Source: Calamus simplicifolius
Lineage: Eukaryota > Streptophyta > Magnoliopsida > Arecales > Arecaceae
DNA: 64,000 nt
Reading direction: 5' to 3'
Assembly (NCBI GenBank): GCA_900491605.1
Contig: UESW01004574.1
Coordinates: 469,392 to 533,391, forward strand
Shown piece after piece: positions 36,801 through 50,607 of the stretch. The translations under genes and the position numbers were made by a program. Numbering within the stretch: position 1 is the stretch's first letter; each line of letters begins with the position of its first letter. The notes below the pieces were generated by a model that was not told the DNA's origin, made no database searches, and was given only the letters and a program-made list of their open reading frames with translations.

Positions 36801-39800
36801 GCTCCTCTCCTTCCAACTTCAGTATATGGCCACCACAATTAAGAAGCCACCCTAACAAAACCCAAAAAAATCACATAGAGGATGTTCTATTGGGTTTGGA
36901 TATGTCTTTCATGCTTGAATTACAGTGATTGTAAGGGGAAGGAATCCTACCTAGCCATATAATTTTCATGGCAGCCAAATATATAGCAATTATGGAGATA
37001 ATAATCACAACAAATACAGTCAATCTTATTGAATAGTTAAATATTAAACATATGGAAAATGTGTCCAAAATATGAGAACAAATAATTGCAATTGCCGATT
37101 GTATCAACAATTTTGTAGTGTTCATGAGCCTAAAGGAAGCAATAAACTAAAAGCAGATCCATTTTCATCAGTGCCATATTCGAGATAACAAATTTAAAAA
37201 CTAACCTGTATCATTCCAAATAAGTAGTCACCACAGGTAACTCCAGGTTCAAGTTCCCAGTCATGACCAGGAGGTCTGTCACGCAGCACTTCAATGAATG
37301 TAACAAAAAAGTTGTGGACCCCTTCTCTCAGCTGTTGAATGTAGCTGTCATCAACAAGTTAAAATCATGTCAGATATAATTTCTTCAATATCCAATAGTA
37401 CACCAAATAAAGTCAGGAGAAAACTTACGCATGCTGATCAGTGCTTCCTTTATTTCCATACACGGAGAGTCCTTGATTGACCTGTCAGGAAGGAGAGGTT
37501 GTTATGAGAGTAAAGACATCAAACCTTGTAATATGGTTAAGACTTTGCTTTCACAAGAAGGTAGCACCTAAATACAGTTAGAAATAGAAGGCTAGTTATC
37601 ATAAATTGAGAATATTTGTAAATTAAAGTATAATTTAAATTTAGATTATTAGAGATACATATTCAAATCTGGGTGGAACATCTCATGGGATGGTGGGATG
37701 GTTTCATCTATCCTAATGTTCCGATTGATGCATCTTAGGACATCCCCGATTCCATGTGTTGGTAAAGAGCAGGACGTAGTGCATCCTGTTCTATGGAAAA
37801 ACTGGGACAACCACATCCAATTGGATTTAAAACTCTGACTAAAGAAACTTAAAGAATAGGGTTTAAGAGAAGCCTGGATCCAAACCCATGCACCCACTCC
37901 GTTTGGCGCATAAATTCCTAGCAATCTTTGCCAAGGATAGAGGGACTCAAACCTCACTAATACTCCTCTAATGTTTACAGAAATGAAGAAGAAAGTCCAC
38001 TGATCTTTTTCTTTCAGCCATCTACGTGAAGAAAAGAAATGAAAAAAAGATTGGTATATTCACCACAATACTCAGAAGTGGGAAAAAAAAAGGAACTAGA
38101 ATGTAGGAGAAGAAATGTGGTAATGGAGTTCTCTGGTGAGAAGTTTCAAAGGAGGACACATTCTAACAAATGGGAGAGTATGCATATACCAATCTTCATA
38201 TACCAATGCTTTTAAGGCTTTCCCATAATGAATACCACTAACTTCAACAGGCATGACAGCTCCCCATTGGATTCTTACCAAATTTCCCATGCACATGGTA
38301 ATAATGGGCTTATCTAAGACTATGTCAACCAATCAAACCAAAGACCATCTGAAAATAAAAAAGAAAGAATAAAAAATCTAAGTAAAAATGATAGATAAAT
38401 AAAGAAGTCTCTTCCCAACAACTACATATGCATAAAAGGAGAAGCTAAATGAAGAAATACTATATGAAATCATCAAATCATAGGGGAAATATACTGCACA
38501 CAGCAATCAGGCAAAGCCAGCTAGTAAGGTATTTTTTAAGTAGTAAAGGCACGTTAAATTAAAACAAATTTGATCAGTGTGAAAAAAACAAATTTGGATA
38601 ATGATGCACGCTTGGGAATATATTTCCCACAAGCCTAGCCAACTCCAGTCATAAACAAGCATTTAATCTGCAATATGTTTCATCAGTCAAGTAGTTACTT
38701 TAGTATCCAATTAAATTAGATATGAAATCTCCATTTCTCATGGCTCATTGAATGATATACAAGTCAGCCACTAATACATGGCTGTATAAACATTATGGCA
38801 TCATCAGCTAGTAAATATGACCACTGTCTGCATCTGGTTGTCATTGCTGTGATTTATGTATAACCATTTTATATGATGGATGTCAATAAAACCATTTCTA
38901 CTAATCTCTTCCAGTACGTCCAGAAGCAGGTCCCTTTCATAAGGCTTCCACATGCTACCTCTAGAGTTTGCTTGCTGTGTGATACCTTATGGAACCTAAA
39001 AAACCTCTTCCAATTTGATTTGTGCATTTCTCGCATGATATACTAATTTAGATTCACAGTTACAATTATGGCCTCTTCACTCTATGCTTCTGCTTCCACC
39101 ATCATACATTTAAATGCAGGGTCTTGAGCCCCTTCACTACTTCAGGATTCTGCTTAATAACTGTCCCAAACCAGAAAGCCAAAAGACATCCATGTAATTA
39201 TTTCGATCATTCTGAATCTACAGAGGAAGAAAGACATTCTGACTGAAACTTTTAAGTAATAAATCAATGCAAATGAAGAGAACAGGTGAATCTGGTAGAA
39301 AATGTGCTTCTGAATTTTGCGTGGGACTATTACATGCCAATGAGACTGAACTTATGCATGACAACCTGCCCAACATCGTCATACGGAATGAAATGCTAGC
39401 ACATAAAGAGCGCCCAAATAATAAGATTGAGAGTCACACAAGTGGTAATGCTAAGAGATTGGTGTATGATATATTGAGGACAGATAACAGCAGAAAAAGT
39501 GATTAAGAGGAATTAAAATTGCACATTTAAAGATTACACAGTTGAGAACCTGCTGAAAACTGTACAGTTATATGCAAATGACGCACTACAGTGGTCCCAA
39601 TGTGACACATTCTAATGAAATGTTTAAAGAAGTTAGAATTGAAATCGTAAATTGCCTCTGATAGGAATGAATGGCTTAGAAGGCTTCACAAGTTAGCTAA
39701 AGAAGAAAATGGTGCAAGCAATACTTGAAACTAAATTAAAGAATCCAATAAGAGATGATATACCCGATTGCCATCAAGGTCAAATTCCTTTCCAAGTGAT

Positions 39801-42800
39801 TCCATGACCAACTGCTGTAAATACCTACTAAAGAGTAGCAGACTATCCTTGTAAGGAAGTACAACCATATCCTGTTGAAACAGACAGCTATTGCAAATGA
39901 GATGAATGTGACAATCTGAGAATAAAACATGTAATACAAGAAATGGAGTGAATAAAAATTTACAAACCTTGGATCCCACTCCATCAGAGGCCCAATACCA
40001 ACACAAAGCAAGCAAGGCTGCTGGATTATTCTTCACCTGGATAAGATATTATGAAGTGATTAAACAAAACAATAAAAAAAGAATGTGCACTAATTTTATA
40101 TGAAACAAAAGGTTACAATTGATAACTGCAAGGTTTCTGATGATGCAGAAGATGCATACCACAGTTGTCCGAGTTTCCTCATCCATCAATGATGCACCAA
40201 CAAGCATTTCTTTAATGTCGATGCCCTATATAGAAGAAAATTACCAAGAATAAGTCCAAACCTTTTGCATCTAAACCCAGACAATAGTAGAAAGAGAGGA
40301 ACATGCCTGAAGTGCAGCCGGAAGCAAACCAACAGCAGACATTTCTGAGGTTCTGCCACCCACCCAATCGAACATAGGAAATCTTGCCAACCAGCCCTCT
40401 ATTCTAGCCGTGTTATCTAATAAGGAATTTTCTTGAGTGATTGCAACACCCTGCAGAAGAGTTCTGCTTCAAATAATGGATTAAATGCAGAAATACAAAA
40501 TATATGCCATTCTATAAATTCTCATCGAAAGTTTTGAATGGAAAATGTAGCCATTTGTCACTACTGCTTAACCTATTTAAAGGAAATCATTGAAGCAAAA
40601 CAAATGTCTAAATTAAAATAGCAAATATGTTAGCCGGTTACTCAGCATAGCAGAATCACTACATATCATAATCTAAATTTAAAATACGCCCATAAGAGAC
40701 AAGCAGTGAGGCAACCATCACAATATTCCTATTGAATATAGAATCCAGAACCAGCCTTATTTTCATCTACTGTGGATTCAATTCTACAACATCAATTACT
40801 GTAACATCCAAACAGTAACAAAGAAACAACCTGTTTTGATTGGCAAACACCATTTGTAACTAATTCTCTAGAGTATGATTTAGCAAGAAGCAGAAACAAA
40901 ATGCACATACCTCACTTAATGATATTACACTAATCATTCTCTGCTAATACTGAACCAAGCAGATTGGACATGGCCACGTTGATGCCCTTAGAAACAACTC
41001 AAGAATCTATGCTAAATAAGTTATAAGACACAAAAAAGCTAGACACTATGCATGTGCCAAAAGGGCCATATGATATATTTTTCTCTTAAAGAAAAGGAAA
41101 AAAAAAAAAGAGTCCCAGATCACCCTCTACACTATCATCTTCCAATCACATGCAAAAGATCTGTCCCATCTAGTTGGATCAGCTAAATACTCTTTAACTA
41201 ATTTTATCTGTGAAAGACCATAATCTACATCAACACAAGCTACTTTCACTTGGCCCTTACCTCCAACCCTATCTCTCTTCAGATGTTTCAAGAAAAATGC
41301 AAACAATAAGCCATTTGGAGACCTCAGTGGCCTCAATTTCAGATGAATACACCATCACAACTTCATAATAGCCCTTTTCTATCCAATCAGCTGTCCATGT
41401 GGCATTCATAAGGCCCTGTTTGGATGCTGGTTAGAGGGAAGTTAACTGGTGGTTGTCCACTTAACCAGCCAAACAATAGCAAAAATTGGGGTGTCAAAGT
41501 TAGCTAGTCCATGCCCTAAACAAGTGACTTAACCTGGTTAAGAAGGAAGGAGGGATCGTCTGGGGTGGGGGGAACTAGTGGGAAGAGCTGATGAACACAA
41601 TATGTTTGGCCACATAAGCTTTCTCTTCTTCCTCTTTACTTTTCCACTTTTGTCCACAACTTATTCCACTAACCCTAGAATGTCAATAAAACAAGGGATA
41701 TTTCTAACCCATAGATATCTTATTAAGGGGTGGCTACAACAACAACAAAGCTTTGATCCTAAACTAACTGTGGCCGGATACATGATTCCTTTTCCTCCAT
41801 TCTGCTTAGTTTTGAGTTATATTTTCGGTAAGTTATTAAGGGGTGGTTTAAAATTATCTACCTTTTGGCTGGCTATTCGGCATCAAAACTGGGTCATCTT
41901 CTTAATTGATCTAGCAAATATTAAGCATAGTGGTTTTATCCTTTTCTTCATTTTGGAAAACAAGAGGACCAACATGCTGATTGTCATTTTCTGCCATATC
42001 TAAAGAAAACCAACCAGATTTGCAATCACATGCTCACCTGAAAGTGAAAGCACATGCAAGTTCCAACGGTGCATGCATATGCAACTGTGGTATATAAGTA
42101 GATAAGAGGATATCTACATGTTGCTGAGCACCAAAGCCAAAACAGTAAAACAAGAGATTTCAGATTATGACTTTTCAGCTAAGGAAATATATCCTCTAAC
42201 ATATACATAACTTACATTAGTTGAATATGAGGTGAAAAATGTTCCACAGAGATATTTAAGAGTCAATATTTCTGTCACACTCGGTATGAAACACCAGGGA
42301 TGGGAAGGGTGGAAAGTTTGCATTAGAATAACTGCCAGCCATAAAAATTACATCAAACTATAAACTTGATCCAAAAGGCTTGAAATAACATTAGAGGTCG
42401 CCCCAGAAGGGCATAATTGGCATCTATAAAGCCAAAAAGAAATAGTTGGAAGTTGGGAAAGAGCTTGATGGTTACGGTTATGGCTATACCTCAACACAAA
42501 TCACAAAGAATAACAACCTTATTTACACATTCATTGGTATATTGCTGGAATATATCACTTTTCTAAATGATTGGGATGTTGGAACAATAAAGCATATGGT
42601 TACTGGGTACCCCATTAACCCAGAATAAGGAAAAGAATGTCCATATCCAACAATAAAATAAATAGAGTAGCAAAAAAAAAAAAAAACTGAGATCAAAACC
42701 TGTTTTGAGAAATCCAGCCCAGCATCTCTAAAGGCTTTCTGTACTTCCAACAGACCATTTCGGGTTTCAGGGGTGCCTCCACTCTGAGATTGCAAAGGGA

Positions 42801-45800
42801 TGGCAAAGATTTCATGCAGTGATGTTTAAAAACACTAATCACAATAAGACTGCCAAAACAAAACTCAGAAGATAGCAGCAACCTATATACAAACCTTTGA
42901 TATCACAATTACAAGTGTTGATGCTAGCTCAGGACCCAGCTGTGCAATTTGATGATCAATTCCTGCTGGATCCGTATTATCAATAAATCTTATCTGGGCA
43001 TTTCAGAAAGCAGGAATTGAGAAAAACACAGGTCAGCCTTACAAAACCATATGATTAGTGCAACACTGATAAAACTCCTAAAATAATAAATGCGATATTA
43101 TAGGTCACCGGACAAGTCTTTGCAGAACCATCAAATACTAAGTGATGTGTGTTAGAGAAACTGAAAGACAATAAGGGTGCGCTTGGTTTTTGTGAACAGC
43201 CTTGTTTTCTATTTTTACCATTATAGAAAACAGAAAATTCTTATAAAAATGTGTTTGGTGATTAAAAATGAAAATAATTTTTTGAAAAATATAACTCTAA
43301 AATAGTAGAAAACTGAAAATGATTTAAAGATAATTTTAGTATTTTCTATCAAAACAGAGAAGAATAGAAAACAAATATATAGATGCCCTCATCCCAGCTG
43401 TCCGTGCAAACACATACATCCACAAGTTATTAATGCTAGTCCCCTTTTTCATTGCTCACTCCCATGGACAATACCAACTTCATCCAAGCATCACCTCTAA
43501 AATGTACCCTTTTTCAATAAGAGATACAATAGTACACTAACCAAAAGTGTAAGTACATCTACCAAGTTAAACAAAAAAAAAGTTAACCTAGAATGAAAGA
43601 GCATCACATCCATCCATCACACTTCTTCACATGCATTGCACATGCAGAATGCTAGCAATCTTGGTGAGAGATCTTGAATATTAGCAATCCCTATGTGAGA
43701 TCTTAATTTATCATAAAAAGTGGAGTCTGCCTCACATCGAATTTTTTTTTTTCCATGAAACGTTTCTGGTGAGATCAACCACCATATCACAATAGAGAAA
43801 CTATGGGAAAAAAAAATTCTGAGAGGAGCTAAATGACAAAATCTGTATGATCCCATCAAATTTGGCATGCCCCCATTGATAACACACAATGCTACCAACC
43901 AGAGGACATGCTATGAACCAATTTTATCAATACAAATACATCTAGAATTTCTCATCAGCATTTGCATTTAATAATGATGATCAAGAGGATTTATAATTAA
44001 CCAAATGTGTTCAACCAGCCCATGTTTGAATTGCCCCCACTCAATGCAGGTCAAAAGCCCATTAAATTCAAACCCAGGCAAATAGCATTCTATCCAAAAC
44101 TGGTACTCTTCTAGAAAATAGATGGAGCAAATATATGGGAGAAGTGTTAGTTTTCTTTCTCATTAGCAGTAAATCTTGTGCACATTAATGTGTAAACAAT
44201 CTGCAATTGTTCCCCAAGTCATTTGCTCCATTTAACTTTCGTTGGATTTTATCATTTGAACAAAAAACAGATTTGGAGGAAAAATTTTGATGCAACAAGA
44301 GTTTATATTCTGAACACAAAACAGATTTAGGGGGAAAATGTCTGACGCAATAATCGACAATCTGTCACTACCTGGATGTCCAGAGCACAGAGAGCTGACA
44401 TCTGGTTTTACTTGGATATTCTTATCCAAGCAAGGGGGCTAGGTTGCCAAAAGACTTATAACTATAATTTTAATCTTCAATATTAAATATAAGTAGGCTC
44501 AAGATTATCAATCTAGAAACAAATCTTTCATCTTATTAGAGTGTGTGTTTTGGTCATGGTGTGTTCTTTTTGGTAGTCAAATATTGATATATCTCAATTA
44601 GCTGGTTTAGTTACAGTACTAAAACTTGTAAATGTTAAATTATATCCCAGAAACATACTACATACAATCTCATGCTCGAGCACGCGTTGCATTTTTTATA
44701 CAATGATTTACCATCCCCTACATCTCTATATAATTCTTTTGGCTTTAACATGATTTAGCAGAAGTTTCAAGTTCAACCGAACATTAAGCCCTGCTCAAAA
44801 TCACATTCCTCTACAACTTGGCACGTCTTTGCAACAGTCTTACTAGAACTAGTTATGAGACAGTCGCCAAACAATTTATAAACCAGGCCCAAGATGCTTG
44901 AACAATAAGCCCGTGAAAACCTGATAAATTCTATTCACCAAGTCTGACCTCATATGGACCACTTTTCTAATAGACTCAGCAATTCAAAAGTGCAAGTTAT
45001 CTTTCTCAGATTTCACAAAGATAGTTTCTCAACTTATTTATGGTAGACATATTTAAATCATGCATATTGAGAGCCTCAAGCTCAAAAATCATGTGAATAT
45101 CCATGTAGTGCATCCTTATTTGAGGCTCCTAAACTGGAATAAATCTTCTACAGCTTCCCTTCATCTCTCTCATTCCATCCTTATGCATCAGAATTGTTTT
45201 AAACCAGTCATTTTCACCTGATGAAGCTGCTGGGTATTACTCTCATGGGCAAATGCAACATGTCAAGGTATACAATAACAAAAATGCTTCCATCCCATAA
45301 AAGAATTGTGTACATCTAGTTTTGTAGAATTCTTTTCAATCTAAGAACTCTATGTTTAAAAGTATTAAAAATTATGAAGGTTATGTCACTTGCTCATTAT
45401 AACTTGTGAGCAGAAATTGTGGAACTTATGATCAGCAAAAAAAAATTATGCTTGACAACTACTCAACTCAACTAAGCCTTTTCCCAACTACATGGGGTCA
45501 GCTACATGACTCTGCTTCCTTGACTCTGCTCTATTCAGGACTAAATCACACTTAAATTACAAATAGCTATATCTCCCTTAATTATTTCTATTCATATTAG
45601 TTTAAATCGACACTCAAAATTATACTTGACAGATTTATAGAAAATTTCCACAGTTCCATCAGATTAAATAATTAAAATAATTAGTAGACTGTCCTCCAAA
45701 AGGTTCAAATAACAGACAAGTTTCCAAGGCCATCTTCCTATGTAACCTTGCTGATGCATTCCTTCAACATATTAACAGAAATCAAGACAACAGCCATCTT

Positions 45801-48800
45801 CCCTTTTACAGGATAGGCATATAATTTGTGCTTTTATAAACATAAGCGGAAAAGGATGCAAAATAATATATTTAAAACATTTTCCTCAAAAGCACAATTA
45901 TACAAAACTGGAAAGAATAAACAGTAGAGGAAAAAAGAATACTTACACATCAAGTCTCTCTGGGCTGAACTAATCCAGAAACAGATGCATATGTGGGTAG
46001 TGATGAATAATAGTGATGATTATTATGCAAAACATATAGCATATAATTGGAATCATCAGTTAAGAAAACTTATGTCAAGCGTAAACATGACCCCCAGAAT
46101 TCCTGGTTACATCGTCCATCTACTGAAAATTAATTTAATGAAATAATAATAAAAAAATCATAAAACAAGAGACATACCTTAAGAGGAGGATTGTCAGGAG
46201 CCAGTGCCTCAGCAACAAATTGAGGCCCTAAAGCTGAACCTCCAATTCCCACGGAAAGCACTTGGGTAAAGCGACCAGCAGGAGAAGAGAGGGGTTTAAT
46301 CTGTTTTTGTTTGAAAGCGTCAATAGAATGTTGAAAACATACTTCTGGGTGAAAAAGGAAAATCTAAGAAGCTATGGAATGCACATTGTAAATGATGCAG
46401 TTCTTATACATGTAGCACTAAGAGAACAACAAACAAATAATAGAGCTAGTATCAAAGAGAATTTCTTCCCTTAATAGATGCAATTATAGATGTCAGGATG
46501 ATAAGGGAAAAGGAGAGCATTTCATTGATTCTAGGATATCCTATAGCAGCTTTGATTCACTTTAAACCATGCATCATTAGAGATAGGATCCCCATCCTAT
46601 CCTTTAGTATTAAGTAAACATCAATATCCAATGCTACTCTTTTCCCCCCCCTTGGATACATTTCTTAATATGTCCCCATTTTCTCAAGCAAAAAGCTATT
46701 GCTAGGTTCACCTGCCATGGAATTTAACACTACTGTCAAGTGAACCCTTTGTACTCTCTTGAATCCTCAATAATGCATTTGCATTATATAATGCAACAGC
46801 AACACCCTAAATTGGATTAGACATGCATGGCTAAGGATGACTGGGGGTTTCTGTGGGTAGTTTGTGTTGTTTGAGGACTCTTCCCGCCTTTCTAAGCTTG
46901 CATGGATATCAGAGATATGATTCATTCTTAAATTGAATCCAGATTCTATGGTTGGATCGTTAGTTCAATTAAGGTTTTTTTTCCTTTTTTTTCACTCGGA
47001 TTGTACATATTTGTCATCAAATTACCTTTGGATGGGCGTTCTGCTCATGGTATTCCGTATCTTTTTAAGAGGCTGGCCCCCATTAGGATTTTACTGTGTG
47101 GTTGAAAAAAAATTGATGTTCTCTCCTTATTTTTCTTTATTGCATGGAAGCAATGTCAAGTTGCAGCAACTCTGTAAGAAAGTTTAGTAGCCATTTTATT
47201 TCATTTGCTCCCTCTATTTCCTGCCAATTCCTCTCTTTCTCCTCGTTTTTGTTTCTTGCATTTGTTGTGACCCCTCAGGTTGCAACAGTTAGCATGCTAG
47301 CCCTAATTGAATCCATCAGCATTCCCTTAGGCCTACACATTCCCACAGCACACTACCATTCCAAGTTTGCAGCCAGCAACCTACAAGAGTCAAACTAGTC
47401 TCTATGTGGGCTGAACCACAGGCCAGTTAAGCCTCCTGCTGCCACAGCAGATCAGCTGGTTGGTTCCCCAAGAACACATACTGCCCCTCCTTCAAGTCAT
47501 TATCTCCATTCCCCTTGAACTTAATCATAGCAGACTCAACATGCTGCAGAGTAGGCCTCTTTCCATCGTTATAGTCTTTCCTATTGCCTAAGTCACTGTT
47601 ACAATGGCATAAATTCTGTAGTTGCTTCCACTTGTGAGCTGTCCCAAAACACCAACTGTTGCACATCTAACAAACCTTCCTTTAACCAAAATCACAATAG
47701 GTTGCTTTTCTGTGATATAATATAGAAATTACCCATTTAATTCCTTTATTGTGATACTACTTGCATTTCCATTGGACAAAGAAAACTGGTATAATGCTTG
47801 GCATCAAGTATTCTGCAAAAAATTGGACTGGCAGTGGTATAGATGAAGAGCTTCAGAATGGAACCTATGGTAGTCTTAAAGGAACTAAACATTCCTGTCC
47901 TGGATTAATCCTATTATAAACACTGTTAATCTGCTCATGTCCTGAATAACATATTGCTTAATTTGCTAATTAATCTTCTAACCGATCTCAGTTCATCGTG
48001 TGCTTGTTACATGTTCATTGCCTCATTATCTAGTATTACCTTAGGAAGCTAAGTTGCTGGTCACATCGTTATTTTCTGTTTGGATATCTACTATGCTTTC
48101 CAAATTTGAATCATTTATTCCATATGTGCTACCTCTCCTGAAGCAGTTGTAGCAGACTAGTTGATTACAAATTTCAAATTTACTCTCACTTTTGTTTGAT
48201 TGGACTTACCTCAAACAAGGGACAGCACATAGGGTCATTCCTTCAGATTGTCCTAAATTAAAGGACTTAAATTCAGCCTATTCTCTAATGCCATTATAAA
48301 AGTGCTTCACACAAAAGCAACTCAAAAGTTCGTTTTTCTTTTCTTCTATTAAAAAAGACCTACTTAATATAAAATCAAGACCCGGTTATGACTGTTCTTG
48401 GATATAACAAATGCATATGGAGAAGCTACATTTATTTACAGTTAAAAGCTAAAAGGAATAGAAGTTAGCCGACACTTTCAATACTATCCAAAACCATGCC
48501 ATCAAGAAAAAGACGCTTTAGAAATCTAACATAGTCCTACAAGGAAAGATCCCGCAAGCATTTTAAGAAAATAAGAATACAAGAAGAAAATGGAAAAACG
48601 GACGGACCCTGGCACTGATGATCTCATCAGCAAACTTGCAGATGGCATCGAGCGTCTTCTCGATCTTCAGCCTCAAGAACGAGTTGGGCGCGAGCTTTGA
48701 ATTTCTCAGCCAGTAGTGCCCCACCATCCTCCCCTCATCAGGGTTCGCAATCGCTCCCTTCTCGAGTTCCTGCATTGCCTGGAACGCTTTCTGGAACCTC

Positions 48801-49144
48801 GGCTCCATCCACTCGAAGAACTCATCCGTGAACCCTATCCTGCTGACATCGAGGTAGAGTCCCAGCTCCTTGTGCTGGTATAGCCAGTCCACGTACCTGT
48901 ACCAGAGATTGATCGGGTCCTTCTCGATGGCCTCCGCCTTCTTGTCCACCGGCGCTGCGGGGGTGCCGGCTGCGGCAGTGGAGCTGGAAAGGTCCGCGAT
49001 GGACTGCAACGGCCGGGCGTGGCGGAGGCGATCGGAGGCGCCGATCGGCAGCGATATCGCATTCCGACGGAGGAATTTGGAGGGGAGGGATCGATGGGGG
49101 CGGAGAGTGGAAGAGGGCGAGCCAACGCCGGAGATCGAAGCCAT
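30887..49144 (-). CDS. PGI1: Glucose-6-phosphate isomerase, plastidic (14 exons, complete)
   Basis: Interconverts glucose-6-P and fructose-6-P in the plastid stroma, feeding starch synthesis. Exons: 49144-48608, 46300-46178, 42993-42895, 42783-42700, 40450-40307, 40225-40160, 40036-39968, 39871-39764, 37481-37429, 37344-37206, 34091-33935, 33842-33764, 32973-32907, 31021-30887. They join without a break into 619 codons, close to plant plastid PGI. Residues 1 to about 50 are Ser/Arg-rich, a likely transit peptide. The SIS-type motif [10 protein letters not shown] is at 254-263, GGRTS at 312-316, a probable catalytic Glu398 in VMES, His427 in STDQHAY, and Lys532 in QPGVEAGKK. The C-terminus is [12 protein letters not shown]. 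All introns are GT-AG except intron 5, which begins GC. Seven of the 13 introns exceed 0.7 kb. The start is the first ATG before the transit peptide. Confidence 0.97.
40226..40306 (-). other. GC-AG intron of PGI1 (intron 5)
   Basis: The exon ends CTTCAG and the intron opens GCATGT and closes TATATAG. This splice is required to join GLLPAALQ to GIDIKEML, as in other PGI proteins. No GT donor nearby keeps the frame. Confidence 0.9.
41734..41826 (+). repeat. Dispersed SINE-like repeat, copy in PGI1 intron 4
   Basis: Contains GCTACAACAACAACAAAGC and then GTGGCCGGATACATGATTCC with TTCCTCCATTCTG. It is a diverged relative of the copies at about 45462 and 59103, which share AAGCCTTTTCCCAACTACAT followed by a GGTC(A/G)GCTACATG-like phrase. 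The family looks like a common plant dispersed repeat; I cannot name it. Confidence 0.5.
45462..45540 (+). repeat. Dispersed SINE-like repeat, copy in PGI1 intron 2
   Basis: Carries CTCAACTCAACTAAGCC, TTTTCCCAACTACATGGGGT and CAGCTACATGACTC. It shares a ~35-bp block with the copy at 59103. Confidence 0.55.
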
Positions 49145-49310
49145 GGGGGAGATCGACAGAGTAGGAGAAGCGGAAACGATGAGAGAGGAGTGGCAAGCGC
49201 GGCCTGCTTCGGGTCCGGGACGCCTGGGAGCCAGAGCTCGGATTTCGGTGGGGAGGGTTTATACGCAGTTGTGGCACGTACGAGAGACGGCGGGTGGGGT
49301 TCGCACGTGT
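49145..49310 (-). promoter_or_regulatory. PGI1 core promoter: TATA box and G-box
   Basis: On the minus strand a TATAAA lies at 49263-49258, about 115 bp before the ATG. A palindromic G-box CACGTG lies at 49304-49309, some 45 bp further upstream. The region is GC-rich. G-boxes bind bZIP/bHLH factors in light and sugar responses; any function here is inferred. Confidence 0.6.
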
Positions 49311-49593
49311 GGATGAGCAGCCTGCGTTTGGCTTCTTGCGGAGGGAGCGAAAACGTCCGGCTGGGGCGATACTCACCAAATCGATGAGTGGGATGGGACG
49401 AATGCTACACCGAATCGATGGCTGTGATCTTTAGGTCATGGTTCAAGTACTGAATTTGCTTAGGTGGCAGGATATTATTGGATGTTCTTTGGCTGCTAGC
49501 TGCTTCTCACCTTGTGGCCTATTGTCACACGGCAAAAATGGGCTTCGAGTTCTAACACCTACCATCCTCGCGACTTATTAAAAAAAAAACGAG

Positions 49594-49988
49594 GTTTTCT
49601 TATATTGCTATGTCCCTATCGCGAGCTTTATGCTGTATGGGTTAATATCTTCCACATCATTCGAAGGCTTCATGCTCATAGTCTGTTATTGAAGAGATTC
49701 TCTTTCTATCGTTTGATGGATTCAAGCAAAAGATGATGACCATTCTTCGATCAATCTTTTTCATGATATCTGATCGATTCTGAGTCAGATCCATATAGTT
49801 CACATCCGGCATATCTATCGAGAAGTTAATTCTGCGGCTGATGGGTTATAGCGGCGGTGGCTCATCATTCAATTTTTGGATATATAATCAGAGCGATTCT
49901 TATCATGTTGTTCTTAAGCAAATTTTATACTCTAATATATGGGCTGACTCGCACGAGATTAATGTGATCGTCGCTTGTAAAATAAAAT
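49594..49988 (+). mobile_element. 5'-truncated LINE copy with target duplication
   Basis: The flanking direct repeat AAAAAAAAACGAG (about 49581-49593 and 49989-50001) marks the ends. The body reads, with decay, as the RNase H end of the LINE ORF2 (RRLHAHSLL, then HIRHIYREVNSAAD). It finishes with a 3' UTR (GGGCTGACTCGCACGAGATT, then GTGATCGTCGCTTGTA) parallel to the full LINE. An interrupted A-rich tail follows. It lies about 0.45 kb upstream of the PGI1 ATG, in opposite orientation to the gene. Confidence 0.8.
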
Positions 49989-50607
49989 AAAAAAAAACGA
50001 GCAGAAATATCTTGGAGCAAAAACAATTAAGAACCTTTTTTATTATTATTAATTTAAGTGAGATTCAATTGAAGGCCGTTTTCCAAAGGCCCTCCGGCCA
50101 CAGCGATGAATTGATGGTCACATGTGGAAAGGGGCACATCGTTGCCGTCATTGGTGGCTTGGCATTTTCCTTTAGCCCTTCAAATTCAACTTTGTTGCGC
50201 CTGGATTCAAATTAACGTTAAGTGGCCTTTCGTATTTTATAAAATAATTTTAATATGTTCCAATTCGAAGGATGGGCAACGCGGATGCGTGGAAGGGCAG
50301 ATGGCGATATTGGTCAGCGCCGGCTTCTGCCGTCCTTATCCTCCTAAAGCCGGCATCGTGTCCAGTGATGTAAGAGAGCTCCATAGACGACTCGTTGAAT
50401 ACTACCATTTAAATACATAAATTGTAAATTATAATTTTAATAAAAGATATATTATTTTGTTTATATTAGCTTTGGAGAGCATGTAATAGCTTAAAGGTAC
50501 AATTGTAGTAATCAAATAAAAATAATACATATTATCAAGCTATATATATATATATATATTAAATTAACTTAAATTACAAAAAATTTGTCATTATCTTATT
50601 ATGTTAA

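Noticed and set aside
41412..42000. Possible MITE starting GGCCCTGTTTGGATGC in PGI1 intron 4
   Set aside because: The opening resembles common MITE ends, but I found no matching inverted end or target duplication.
43175..43390. Possible hAT-like MITE starting GGGTGCGCTTGGTTTTTG in PGI1 intron 2
   Set aside because: No convincing second terminus. Could be a decayed copy, not supported enough to list.
48822..49387. Open frames overlapping PGI1 exon 1 on both strands
   Set aside because: Shadows of the GC-rich exon 1 and 5' leader. Only the 49144 frame matches plastid PGI and splices correctly.
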